A stretch of DNA of 12,680 nt from Pleurocapsa sp. MO_226.B13 (GTDB lineage: Bacteria > Cyanobacteriota > Cyanobacteriia > Cyanobacteriales > Xenococcaceae), in assembly GCA_030064795.1 (NCBI GenBank), contig JASJEI010000107.1, positions 1 to 12,680 on the forward strand. Direction: 5' to 3'. The position numbers and the translations under genes are program-made. Below are positions 1 to 7,125 of the stretch, one piece after another. The first letter of the stretch is position 1. The number at the start of each line of letters is the position of its first letter. A model generated the notes under the pieces. That model had not been told where the DNA came from and searched no databases. It saw only the letters and a list, made by a program, of their open reading frames with translations.

Positions 1-1
1 A

Positions 2-982
2 GTTAGCTTTGATTATATTTGGGGAGATGCCTTGGAGGAATGGGAGCGAGTAAGACCAGATGTGAAACTAATTAATTTAGAAACCAGTATCACCAGAAGC
101 AATGATTATTGGTGGGGGAAAGGGATTAACTATCGGATGAATCCTGAGAATATTGGTTGTCTCACAGTAGCTAAAATTAATTGTTGTTCCCTGGCAAACA
201 ATCACGTTCTTGATTGGGGATATTCTGGTTTAAGAGAAACTATAGCAACCTTAAAGGCAGCGCAGATTAAAACTCCTGGGGCAGGTCAAGATCGGTACTC
301 GGCTGAATCTCCAGCAATTATGGAAGTCAAGGGTAAAGGTAGAGCGATCGCTTTTTCTTTTGGCGTAACCACTAGCGGGATTCCCCGAAGTTGGGCTGCT
401 GGTAAAGATAAGCCTGGAGTCAATCTCTTAAAGGACTTATCCGAGCAAACTGTTAGGTATATACAGAAGCAAGTCGAGGGAGTTAAACAACCAAAAGATG
501 TGGTAGTTGTTTCTATTCATTGGGGAGACAATTGGGGTTATGAAATTTCCGCCCAACAAATCAAATTTGCCCATCAACTAATCGATCGCGCTGGAGTCGA
601 TTTGATTCACGGACATTCTTCTCATCATGTTAAAGGCATAGAAATTTATCGCGAGCGCCCGATTATTTACGGCTGTGGCGATTTTATTGATGATTATGAA
701 GGAATCGGCGGTTATGAAGTTTTCCGAGACGATCTGGGCTTAATGTATTTTGCTACCCTCGATTATGACACGGGAAAACTCGTCAATCTGCAAATGATCC
801 CAACTCAAATTAAATGCTTTAAAGTGCAACTAGCCTCAACTATAGATATTCTCTGGCTGAGAAAAGTTTTAAATCGAGAAGGGAAAAGATTTGGCACATC
901 TGTGCAGTGGGACGGCAACAAAACCTTAACCCTAAAGAAGCTTGACCCAATCTCATCATCAAGAGATATGTCTGCAATCTAA
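2..982 (+). CDS. CapA-family (PGA_cap) metallophosphatase-like protein, 5'-truncated by window edge
   Basis: The protein resembles the CapA/PGA_cap family, named for poly-gamma-glutamate capsule synthesis and built on a calcineurin-like phosphoesterase fold. Its real substrate in cyanobacteria is unknown. The reading frame is open from base 2, and codons before the TTG at 32 (VSFDYIWGDA) fit the family, so the TTG is not the true start and the N-terminus lies outside the window. Family landmarks, numbered from the TTG, are VKLINLETS (about 12-20), the metal-site-like SLANNHVLDWG (about 53-63), VVVSIHWGDNWG (about 158-169) and LIHGHSSHHVKG (about 193-204). The stop is TAA. No signal peptide or membrane segment is visible in the part present. 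The family assignment is firm; a role in capsule synthesis is not supported by any neighbour here. Confidence 0.85.
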   Translation, partial: VSFDYIWGDALEEWERVRPDVKLINLETSITRSNDYWWGKGINYRMNPENIGCLTVAKINCCSLANNHVLDWGYSGLRETIATLKAAQIKTPGAGQDRYSAESPAIMEVKGKGRAIAFSFGVTTSGIPRSWAAGKDKPGVNLLKDLSEQTVRYIQKQVEGVKQPKDVVVVSIHWGDNWGYEISAQQIKFAHQLIDRAGVDLIHGHSSHHVKGIEIYRERPIIYGCGDFIDDYEGIGGYEVFRDDLGLMYFATLDYDTGKLVNLQMIPTQIKCFKVQLASTIDILWLRKVLNREGKRFGTSVQWDGNKTLTLKKLDPISSSRDMSAI

Positions 983-1047
983 CCTGCGCTCGACTACTGC
1001 CTACAATAAAGATAGGAATAGCTGTTGCAAGGTGTAGAGAGGTTATT

Positions 1048-1362
1048 ATGGCATCCAAAAACTCACCAATCAAAGATCCTAGTATGGACTTGGAAATAGA
1101 GGCAATTAGCCGTTTTCGTCGCCTTGTCCCGTTTCTTGACCCAAAATGTCGAGTCTTCCGCGAACTCAACGGTCATTCTACTGTACTCTGCCTAGATTTT
1201 ACGGCTTGTCCTCAAGACCTGAAAATGAGCCAGAAAGAATGGCATGAAATTGCCAAGCTATTGATTTACTCCTCTCACTATTTAGGTTTAGCCAACTCTT
1301 TGGTTTTTAAAATTGGCGATCGCATAGTATCATGGATGAATTTAAACCAGATAAGCACCTAG
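1048..1362 (+). CDS. Small hypothetical protein (104 aa)
   Basis: I do not recognise a named domain. The 104-residue product is soluble, with mixed charge and no signal peptide or membrane helix. The ATG at 1048 follows a purine-rich GAGAGG (about 7 nt away), which supports the start, and a TACAAT at 1002-1007 could be a -10 box, although no good -35 accompanies it. The ORF contains a HIP1 site (GCGATCGC at 1316), as native cyanobacterial genes commonly do. The central part (FRELNGHSTVLCLDF) has the beta-rich look of a compact globular domain, and the C-terminal part (EWHEIAKLLIYSSHYLGLANSLVFKIGDRIVSW) reads as a helix followed by strands. An antisense ORF at 840-1169 overlaps it but has no start signal and no family features, so this strand is preferred. 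It is probably a lineage-restricted cyanobacterial protein; function unknown. Confidence 0.6.
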   Translation: MASKNSPIKDPSMDLEIEAISRFRRLVPFLDPKCRVFRELNGHSTVLCLDFTACPQDLKMSQKEWHEIAKLLIYSSHYLGLANSLVFKIGDRIVSWMNLNQIST

Positions 1363-1376
1363 CCAAAATTAACGAT

Positions 1377-1515
1377 CTATAGCATTACGTATTAAGCTTA
1401 GGACACTTTGTAAAATTGCTACTTGCTACTTGCTACTGCGATGCGAAGCGAGTCCTTTAGGGCTACTTTCGAGCCAATAACTGATATGTCCTAACACAAC
1501 TTTTTACGGCTATAG
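1377..1515. mobile_element. MITE-like element with imperfect terminal inverted repeats
   Basis: The 139-bp non-coding segment has ends that are inverted copies of each other in two blocks with identical spacing. CTATAGC (1377-1383), 14 nt, then TTAGGACA (1398-1405) is mirrored by TGTCCTAA (1487-1494), 14 nt, then GCTATAG (1509-1515). The matched spacing argues against chance. The interior carries three tandem TTGCTAC heptamers and a GCGATGCGAAGCG stretch of the kind often seen in cyanobacterial interspersed repeats. No ORF lies inside and no target duplication is certain, although the TA steps in CTATAG would suit a TA-targeting (IS630/mariner-like) transposase. It fills most of the gap between the hypothetical gene and the ferredoxin-type ORF. 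Confidence 0.5.
1416..1436 (+). repeat. Three tandem TTGCTAC heptamers
   Basis: Three perfect copies of TTGCTAC sit head to tail, inside the MITE-like element. A partial copy (GCTACTT) recurs near 1463. This is like the short tandemly repeated heptamers known from cyanobacterial intergenic DNA. Three copies with no spacers exclude a CRISPR. Confidence 0.8.
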
Positions 1516-1547
1516 TACATCCTCAAGAAGTAATCAGAGAGGCAGGC

Positions 1548-1754
1548 ATGATTACTATCGAGTACCATAAGTGTACAAGATGTGGTTTATGTACCCACAT
1601 TTGCCATACAGGTTGTCTGGCGATCGCCAATGACGAGTTGATTATCGATCGCTCACTCCGAATGGGATATCCTGCGGTGAGTTTCAGGAATAAGGTTGAG
1701 GGCAAGATCTTTCCAATTCAGTGGATTACTGAGAAAGCGGACGAGATTGCGTGA
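1548..1754 (+). pseudogene. Ferredoxin-type [4Fe-4S] ORF, probable internally deleted nitroreductase
   Basis: The 68-residue ORF starts at an ATG with a good upstream AGAGAGG. Residues 9-23 carry C9-x2-C12-x2-C15-x3-C19, a classic first [4Fe-4S] motif, with a further Cys at 23 (CTRCGLC then HICHTGC). A second cluster motif, normal in two-cluster ferredoxins, is absent. Around residues 33-38 the sequence changes abruptly to RMGYPAVSFRNKVEGK, which resembles the extreme C-terminus of ferredoxin-linked nitroreductases (LGYP...F...W). The simplest reading is that an in-frame deletion removed the second cluster and the whole FMN-binding nitroreductase core, joining the two ends. The frame is open and translatable, so it could still be a tiny one-cluster protein; I consider a relic more likely. 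It lies directly after the MITE-like element and before the radical SAM gene. Confidence 0.5.
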
Positions 1755-1823
1755 ATGATAAATTATGGAATCATCAATATCATTCCAACCTCTTTCTGGC
1801 TCAATAGAGCTACTAAAGCTTCA

Positions 1824-1869
1824 ATTGTCTCTCTGCTTATTTCTATTCGATCGAGAAAAGAGAGACAAT
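1824..1869 (+). promoter_or_regulatory. Hairpin-forming inverted repeat upstream of the radical SAM gene
   Basis: A perfect 11-bp stem (ATTGTCTCTCT at 1824-1834 with AGAGAGACAAT at 1859-1869) continues, after a 5-nt bulge, into a second 5-bp stem (TTTCT 1840-1844 with AGAAA 1854-1858) closed by a 9-nt loop. No U-run follows on either strand, so it does not look like an intrinsic terminator. It sits about 65 bp ahead of the AmrS start and would lie in its leader RNA if transcription begins upstream. A role in mRNA stability or as a protein-binding site is possible but unproven. Confidence 0.45.
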
Positions 1870-1933
1870 AGAAGAAAGAGCAGTCAGTCAAATTTCTGCT
1901 TCGTGTTTCAGGTTGCGCGGGAGGTGAATCCTC

Positions 1934-2986
1934 ATGAAGGAAGCAATGCTCTACAAAAAATTGCCAGATAATTCAGTTCGCTGTAATTTATGCGCCCATC
2001 ATTGTCTAATTGCCGATGGTAGAAAGGGAATTTGTCAAGTCAGAGAAAACCGTAACGGTAAGCTCCGCACCTTAGTTTATGGGCGAACTATCAGCCAAAA
2101 TATCGACCCAATCGAGAAAAAACCTCTATTTCATTTTTACCCAGGTTCAACTGCCTATTCCATTGCTACTCCAGGTTGTAATTTTCGCTGTGCTTGGTGC
2201 CAAAACTGGGAGATTTCCCAAATGCCAAAAGAACAGCATTTAATTTCGGGTTATGAGACGACTCCAGCAGAGATAGCTGCGGCAGCACAGCGATGGGGTT
2301 GCCGTAGCATTGCTTACACTTACACTGAGCCGACTATCTTTTTTGAATATGCCTATGATACAGCCCGTTTGGCTCGCGCTGCTGGTTTGGCTAATATTTT
2401 CGTGACTAATGGCTATATGACAGCAGAAATGCTCAAAACAATTGCTCCTTATCTGGATGCAGCTAACGTAGATTTAAAAGCTTTTCGGGATCAAACTTAT
2501 CACAAGTATGTAGGAGCTAAGCTACAGCCAGTGCTGGATAGCTTAAAGGCAATCGAACAACTTGGCATCTGGCTGGAAGTAACCACCCTAGTAATTCCTG
2601 GTATTAATGACGAGCCAGAAGAGTTACAAGATGCAGCACAATTCATCGTCCGAGAATTAGGTGCGGATACACCTTGGCATATTAGTCGTTTCTTCCCCGA
2701 TTACAAGTTGAGGGACGTACCACCAACCCCTCAAAAGTCCCTGGAGCGAGCTTGGGAGATTGGAAAATCAGCAGGACTGAGGTATGTCTATCTCGGCAAT
2801 GTCCCTGGTGAAGAAAAACAAAACACCTATTGTCCAGATTGTGGCACTTTATTGATTAGACGCAATATCTTTGGCGTAGTTGCCAACCACATTCGATCGG
2901 GATGCTGTCCAAATTGTGGTTGCGCAGTAGCTGGAGTAGGTATGTCAGAGAAATCTCATTCAGCATCAGTTGTAACCAGACAATAA
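1934..2986 (+). CDS. amrS: AmmeMemoRadiSam system radical SAM enzyme (AmrS family)
   Basis: The 350-residue product matches the radical SAM member of the AmmeMemoRadiSam group, whose partners are AMMECR1-like and Memo-like proteins and whose reaction I would not assert. Its order is an N-terminal Cys cluster (C17-x2-C20-x3-C24 and C34), an ISQNIDPIEKKPLFHFYPG segment, the radical SAM motif C82-x3-C86-x2-C89 (CNFRCAWCQN) that should bind the [4Fe-4S]/SAM cofactor, a TIM-barrel-like middle, and a C-terminal zinc-ribbon-like pair (CPDCGT and CCPNCGC). The last pair resembles a rubredoxin-like metal site. The length is normal. The ATG at 1934 is preceded by a strong GGGAGGTGA with 6-nt spacing, which decides this start. 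The THUMP-domain gene follows 21 bp later, so the two are probably co-transcribed. No AMMECR1- or Memo-like partner is present in the window. Confidence 0.9.
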   Translation: MKEAMLYKKLPDNSVRCNLCAHHCLIADGRKGICQVRENRNGKLRTLVYGRTISQNIDPIEKKPLFHFYPGSTAYSIATPGCNFRCAWCQNWEISQMPKEQHLISGYETTPAEIAAAAQRWGCRSIAYTYTEPTIFFEYAYDTARLARAAGLANIFVTNGYMTAEMLKTIAPYLDAANVDLKAFRDQTYHKYVGAKLQPVLDSLKAIEQLGIWLEVTTLVIPGINDEPEELQDAAQFIVRELGADTPWHISRFFPDYKLRDVPPTPQKSLERAWEIGKSAGLRYVYLGNVPGEEKQNTYCPDCGTLLIRRNIFGVVANHIRSGCCPNCGCAVAGVGMSEKSHSASVVTRQ

Positions 2987-3007
2987 TACAAATTAGGGAG
3001 AAGTAAA

Positions 3008-3547
3008 ATGTTTCATTGGAATGTAGTGGTCAATCTGCACGAACATGGCTTCAGAAGAGCTTTTAATCTACTTCAAGGATTGGGAGCAGTCTACACTACT
3101 GAATTTCTAAATGTTTTAGTGATGGAAGTGAGCAATATTCCTCGCTTTCTAGAGACTCTGAACACTTGGGTGTCAGACGATCCCAGTCTACTGAAACTCA
3201 TATCACGGATAGTACCAGTTACCACCACTTTTTCTTTTCAATCACCAGCAGAATTTGAGACTAAGGCAAAAGAAGCAGTTTTGTACTTGCTGCCGAGCTT
3301 AGCAGGTAAAAGTTTTCATGTTCGGATGCACCGCCGTGGTTTCAAAGGTAGTCTTTCTAGTCATGATGAAGAGCGGTTTCTAGATAAAATTATCCTTGAA
3401 GAACTAGGCAAAATGAGCAACCCAGGACACATTACTTTTGAAGACCCCGATGCAATTTTAGTTGTGGAAACTGTAGGTCAACAGGCGGGACTTTCTTGCT
3501 GGAATCGCGAGAATTTACAACGCTATCCTTTGCTAAGGCTGGACTGA
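3008..3547 (+). CDS. THUMP-domain protein
   Basis: The 179-residue protein looks like a stand-alone THUMP protein, a fold that binds RNA (usually tRNA) in ThiI, Tan1 and several RNA methyltransferases. The diagnostic parts are at the C-terminal half: FHVRMHRRGFKGSL (about 103-116), which matches the basic strand of THUMP domains, an E-rich helix after it, and DPDAILVVETVGQQAGLSCW (about 146-165), the closing strand and loop. The N-terminal 80 residues form an NFLD-like alpha/beta region (FHWNVVVNLHEHGFRRAF). No catalytic domain is attached. The ATG is preceded by AGGGAGAAG. The gene follows the AmrS gene by 21 bp in the same direction, so shared transcription is likely. A tRNA-binding adaptor role is an inference from the fold. 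Confidence 0.75.
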   Translation: MFHWNVVVNLHEHGFRRAFNLLQGLGAVYTTEFLNVLVMEVSNIPRFLETLNTWVSDDPSLLKLISRIVPVTTTFSFQSPAEFETKAKEAVLYLLPSLAGKSFHVRMHRRGFKGSLSSHDEERFLDKIILEELGKMSNPGHITFEDPDAILVVETVGQQAGLSCWNRENLQRYPLLRLD

Positions 3548-3720
3548 AGCGGATGAGTCTTAAATCTCATTGGCTATGATTCGGAGAAAACGAATTTGAA
3601 CATCAGATTCTTTGCCACATTATTAGTACCAGTAACAAATACATCCATCCGCTCAGCCCTTAATCCATTTCTCAAACTTGAACCTAGTCTGACTATAAAA
3701 CTGATATAAGAGGGATCACC

Positions 3721-4710
3721 ATGAACGACCAAGCCATCAAGCTTTTCAGTCTAAACACCAGTAGAGACTTTGGCGAACAAGTCGCCAAGCACCTGGGAAT
3801 TGCCCTCAGTCCTCATGAAGAACGAGACTTTGAAGATGGGGAACATAAGACGCGACCCTTGGTTAATCTGCGCGGTCAGGATGTCTTTGTCATCCAGTCC
3901 CTTTACGGCGAGCCTGGTGTCAGCGTCAACGATAAACTCTGTCGCTTGCTATTTTTCATTGCTGCTCTCAAGGATGCCTCCGCCGAGCGGGTGACTGCTG
4001 TAGTTCCCTATCTTTGCTATGCTCGTAAAGACCGCCAGACAAAATCTCGCGATCCGATAACTACCCGCTATATCGCGCAACTGTTTGAGGCAGTAAAGTG
4101 CGATCGCCTCGTTACGCTAGATGTCCATAACCTAGCAGCGTTTCAAAATGCTTTTCGATGTTCCACCGAACACTTGGAAGGTAAAAATATTTTCGTTCGA
4201 CACTTTGCCCCCCTGATGGGTAATGAAGAGATAGTCGTCGTATCGCCCGATGCTGGTGGCATCAAGCGAGCGGAAGCCTTTCGTCAAAGCCTTAATAATA
4301 AGCTGCAACGAGATATTTCTATGGCTTTTACGGAAAAATATCGTAGCGCAGGTGTAGTCTCTGGAGAGCTGATTGTGGGAGAGATTCAAGGTCGAATAGC
4401 AATTATTATCGATGACCTAATCAGCAGTGGAACGACCTTAGCACGCACGGCTAAAGCTTGCTATAAACAAGGTGCGGTCAAAGTCTATGCTGCTGCCTCC
4501 CACGGAGTCTTTGCCCAAGCCTCCGATCGCATCCTGGCTACTCCAGAACTAGACCAAATTGTCATCACCAACACCATTGCACCGTTTCGTTTGATGGAGA
4601 GTACAGTTAAAAATAAACTCACTATTCTAGATACTACGCCTCTGTTTGCTGAAACCATTCGCCGACTCCATAGCGGTGGCTCACTGGTGGAGATGCAAGA
4701 ATTATCATGA
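3721..4710 (+). CDS. Ribose-phosphate pyrophosphokinase (PRPP synthetase), divergent
   Basis: The product should transfer pyrophosphate from ATP to ribose 5-phosphate, giving PRPP for nucleotide, NAD and amino-acid synthesis in the cytoplasm. At 329 residues it has the family's two phosphoribosyltransferase-like halves. Visible landmarks are RDFEDGEH (about 35-42), the ATP-site strand [19 protein letters not shown] (about 94-112), LDVHN (about 137-141), [15 protein letters not shown] (about 173-187), the flexible-loop Lys/Arg in EKYRSAG, and the ribose-phosphate loop [10 protein letters not shown] with acidic residues at 231-232. The motif texts differ from the housekeeping Prs (typically RYGYARQDRK and DDMIDTAGT), suggesting a paralogue. 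I therefore give no symbol. A GAGGGA ribosome site precedes the ATG. Its stop is only 26 bp from that of the convergent kinase-like gene. The 173 bp upstream hold an 8-bp inverted repeat (AGCGGATG 3548-3555 and CATCCGCT 3646-3653) but no clear promoter. Confidence 0.88.
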   Translation: MNDQAIKLFSLNTSRDFGEQVAKHLGIALSPHEERDFEDGEHKTRPLVNLRGQDVFVIQSLYGEPGVSVNDKLCRLLFFIAALKDASAERVTAVVPYLCYARKDRQTKSRDPITTRYIAQLFEAVKCDRLVTLDVHNLAAFQNAFRCSTEHLEGKNIFVRHFAPLMGNEEIVVVSPDAGGIKRAEAFRQSLNNKLQRDISMAFTEKYRSAGVVSGELIVGEIQGRIAIIIDDLISSGTTLARTAKACYKQGAVKVYAAASHGVFAQASDRILATPELDQIVITNTIAPFRLMESTVKNKLTILDTTPLFAETIRRLHSGGSLVEMQELS

Positions 4711-4736
4711 GCCTTACGAGAAATACTTGATGAGGG

Positions 4737-5762
4737 TTACGGCAGGAATTTTTCTGCCAAGTGTAAATAGGTTGTAGCTCGCTCGAACCAATCCCATGCC
4801 TCTAGCTGCCCTGGTTCTTTCATATGCCAGATCGCCAGCTTCGCCCGAAGACAGGCTCGGTAAGCTTTGTAAAAGCGAATTAAACGCTCTGGGGGAGAAT
4901 CTTGAGTGGCATGACGATATAGTGTGAGGAGCTGGTTGCCGACCCAAGCTGCCCCCAGGCGATCGCATTCTAATGCCAGAAAAGCTAGCTCGTCGGCACA
5001 GTCGAGAATGCGCAGGGAGCGATCGAACTCTAAGCAATCAATAATTGCTATTTCGGGCTTTAGGCAAATGTGTTCGGGTCTTAGATCGCCGTGACCTTCA
5101 ATAATTTTTCCCCGACGAATACGGCGGTCAAATAGATCGGACTCAGTTGACAAAAAAGCGAGCAGCTCGGCTATTAAATAATCGACCAAATCACCAGGCA
5201 AGCCATTTGCATGAAGTGTAAGCTCTTGAAGCGTCGTTTGAAGAGCTGACTCGATCGTCAAGAGGTAGTCTGCCGTAGAAAGGTTTACAGGGGGTAAGGT
5301 TCGGTAAAAATGAACTAGGTGCTGCACAACCCGAATTAGGTCTTTTTCCTCGACTGTTCCTTCTTTTATGGCAACATCGAGCATGGCATCTGCCGACAGT
5401 CGCAACATCTCGACCAGCCAATCTACAATCTTACCCTCTCCCCCCAGCTGTAGTTGACCCGATGGGTTGACTACCAGTGGCACGACATCCAGATAAACTT
5501 GGGGAGCTAATCGCCGATTGAGCTGCAATTCGGCTTGGCAGTCTTGATACCTGGCAGAGAGAGTGCTGAAGTCAAGAAATTCATAGCGGACGGGTTTTTT
5601 CAGCTTGTAAGCATATCGCTCGGTTAGAAACACCCAAGACATATGGGTTTCGATCGCCTTAACTCGCTCAGTGCCATCCACTAAGCGATCGTAATAGCTG
5701 GCTGGTTGTCTCAGGAACTGAACTTTTTGTGCGGTTGCCAATTGCGAATTAATATTCTGCAT
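4737..5762 (-). CDS. Aminoglycoside-phosphotransferase-like kinase-fold protein (COG2187-like), without ATPase domain
   Basis: The 341-residue protein has the eukaryotic-like kinase fold of aminoglycoside phosphotransferases. Near the N-terminus, ETHMSWVFLTERYAYKLKK (about 38-56) supplies a probable ATP-site Lys. The catalytic loop is HGDLRPEHICL (His224-Gly-Asp226), and the metal-binding Asp is D242 in IIDCLEFD. DELAFLALECDRLG follows, a stretch typical of the group. In many relatives this domain is fused to a C-terminal AAA/P-loop domain, giving about 500 residues. Here the protein ends soon after the kinase fold, and no Walker motif is seen. I find no sign that the missing part lies downstream: the next 26 bp lead straight into the convergent PRPP synthetase stop. 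The ATG lacks a convincing Shine-Dalgarno sequence. The substrate is unknown, and antibiotic resistance should not be assumed from the fold. Confidence 0.75.
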   Translation of the reverse strand: MQNINSQLATAQKVQFLRQPASYYDRLVDGTERVKAIETHMSWVFLTERYAYKLKKPVRYEFLDFSTLSARYQDCQAELQLNRRLAPQVYLDVVPLVVNPSGQLQLGGEGKIVDWLVEMLRLSADAMLDVAIKEGTVEEKDLIRVVQHLVHFYRTLPPVNLSTADYLLTIESALQTTLQELTLHANGLPGDLVDYLIAELLAFLSTESDLFDRRIRRGKIIEGHGDLRPEHICLKPEIAIIDCLEFDRSLRILDCADELAFLALECDRLGAAWVGNQLLTLYRHATQDSPPERLIRFYKAYRACLRAKLAIWHMKEPGQLEAWDWFERATTYLHLAEKFLP

Positions 5763-5999
5763 ACCATGGCTTAAGGGTAATTAACTTCTCTTTTTTCTTC
5801 ATGGTTTAGTTCATTCTAATGCTTAACAATCTTTCTTCACGGCTTACTCAGGTTTCTTTCTTAACGCTGGGCTTGCCATGATTACCATCAGAAACGGGCT
5901 ATTTAAGAGTGCGATCGCATTATCCTATGTCTCGAATAGCCATCTCAGTTTCTAATTTGTGCGGGATAATATTGAGATCGTACTAATATTTGAGTTTGT

Positions 6000-7052
6000 A
6001 TGATTAACATCGATGGTTCATGGGGTGAAGGTGGCGGTCAAATTCTCCGTACCAGCCTTAGTCTGGCTAACATTACTGGTCAACCCGTCCGCATCGATCG
6101 CATTCGCGCCAATCGCCCCAAACCAGGACTAGCAGCGCAACACTTGACCTCGGTTCGGGCAGCAGCTACTCTTTGCCAAGCTCAGATAAGCGGAGATACA
6201 TTGGGTTCAATGACCCTGGAATTTATGCCTACTCGTCCGCCTCAAGCTGGACAGTACACTTTCGATGTTACCGAAGCAAGGGAAGGAGGCTCAGCAGGAG
6301 CTGTAACCCTGATTTTGCAAACTATTCTGATTCCTTTAGCACTAGCCAATGGTAACTCCAAAGTTATTCTTAAAGGGGGAACTCACGTTGCTTGGAGTCC
6401 TCCCGTTACCTATATTGAAGAAGTATATTTACCTACCCTCAGACAGCTAGGTGTACGAGCTGAAGTGCAGTTAAATGCTTGGGGTTGGTATCCCAGAGGC
6501 GGAGGTGAAGTAGAACTGCGGGTAACTGGTAGCCAACAATCTCTAAATGGTCTTCAATTGTTAGAACGAGGAGCTTTACAGCAAATACGTGGTTTAGCGA
6601 TAGTAACAGAATTACCTGCCCATATTCCCCAACGCATGGCTAACCGTGCAGAAAATTTGTTGCAACAGGCTCATCTCCCCGCTCAAATTAAGGCAGTACG
6701 GGAGCGAGGCATAGCACCAGGAGCGGGGATCTTTCTCACGGCTGAGTACGAACATAGTCGTGCTGGATTCAGTGCTTTAGGACGCAGGGGAATACCAGCC
6801 GAAAGGGTGGCAGAGACTGCCGTTCAGGAACTACTAGATTTTCAGGCTCAAGCTGTACCAGTAGATCCCTTTCTTGCAGATCAGTTACTCTTACCCCTAG
6901 CCTTGAGTTCAGAGATAAGTCAGTATCGCCTAGCAAGCATTAGCAAACATCTGACGACTAATGCCTGGGTAATCGAGCAATTTGAACTGGCTAACATTGT
7001 CATAGACGAAGACAAACAGTTAGTTAGCGTTATTCCCCGAGGTAATAGTTGA
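6000..7052 (+). CDS. rtcA: RNA 3'-terminal phosphate cyclase
   Basis: The 350-residue product converts RNA 3'-phosphates to 2',3'-cyclic phosphates using ATP via a covalent enzyme-AMP, and is an RNA-end repair enzyme. The family signature is clear throughout: IDGSWGEGGGQILRTSLSL (3-21), RIRANRPKPGLAAQHLT (about 34-50), EAREGGSAGAVTLILQT (about 91-107), WYPRGGGEVEL, and the histidine in KHLTTNAWVIEQF, where His317 lines up with the adenylated His of E. coli RtcA. The length is normal. The ATG at 6000 has only a weak purine stretch upstream. The 237-bp gap before it separates divergent genes and holds a HIP1 site and AT-rich sequence, but no promoter I would defend. No rtcB, archease or rtcR-like gene is in the window. 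It converges on the HPF/CSD gene; a weak 5-bp hairpin (7069-7084) lies after the stop. Confidence 0.95.
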   Translation: MINIDGSWGEGGGQILRTSLSLANITGQPVRIDRIRANRPKPGLAAQHLTSVRAAATLCQAQISGDTLGSMTLEFMPTRPPQAGQYTFDVTEAREGGSAGAVTLILQTILIPLALANGNSKVILKGGTHVAWSPPVTYIEEVYLPTLRQLGVRAEVQLNAWGWYPRGGGEVELRVTGSQQSLNGLQLLERGALQQIRGLAIVTELPAHIPQRMANRAENLLQQAHLPAQIKAVRERGIAPGAGIFLTAEYEHSRAGFSALGRRGIPAERVAETAVQELLDFQAQAVPVDPFLADQLLLPLALSSEISQYRLASISKHLTTNAWVIEQFELANIVIDEDKQLVSVIPRGNS

Positions 7053-7125
7053 GCAAAACTTTAGTTTCTGGTGTCAATGCACCATAACCCATCGATTGGT
7101 ATCTAAGATTGGGGTGCAATTAGAA

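Noticed and set aside
840..1169. 109-codon minus-strand ORF
   Set aside because: Antisense to the CapA 3' end and the small hypothetical gene; no start signal and no family features.
1416..1436. Tandem heptamers as a CRISPR-like array
   Set aside because: The units are contiguous 7-mers without spacers, so this is a short tandem repeat.
1765..1971. 68-codon plus-strand ORF overlapping the start of the radical SAM gene
   Set aside because: No ribosome site, low-complexity sequence, and it overlaps the well-supported AmrS start. It mostly translates the hairpin region.
7069..7084. Hairpin after rtcA as an intrinsic terminator
   Set aside because: Only a 5-bp stem (TGGTG/CACCA), no T-run; too weak to annotate as a terminator.
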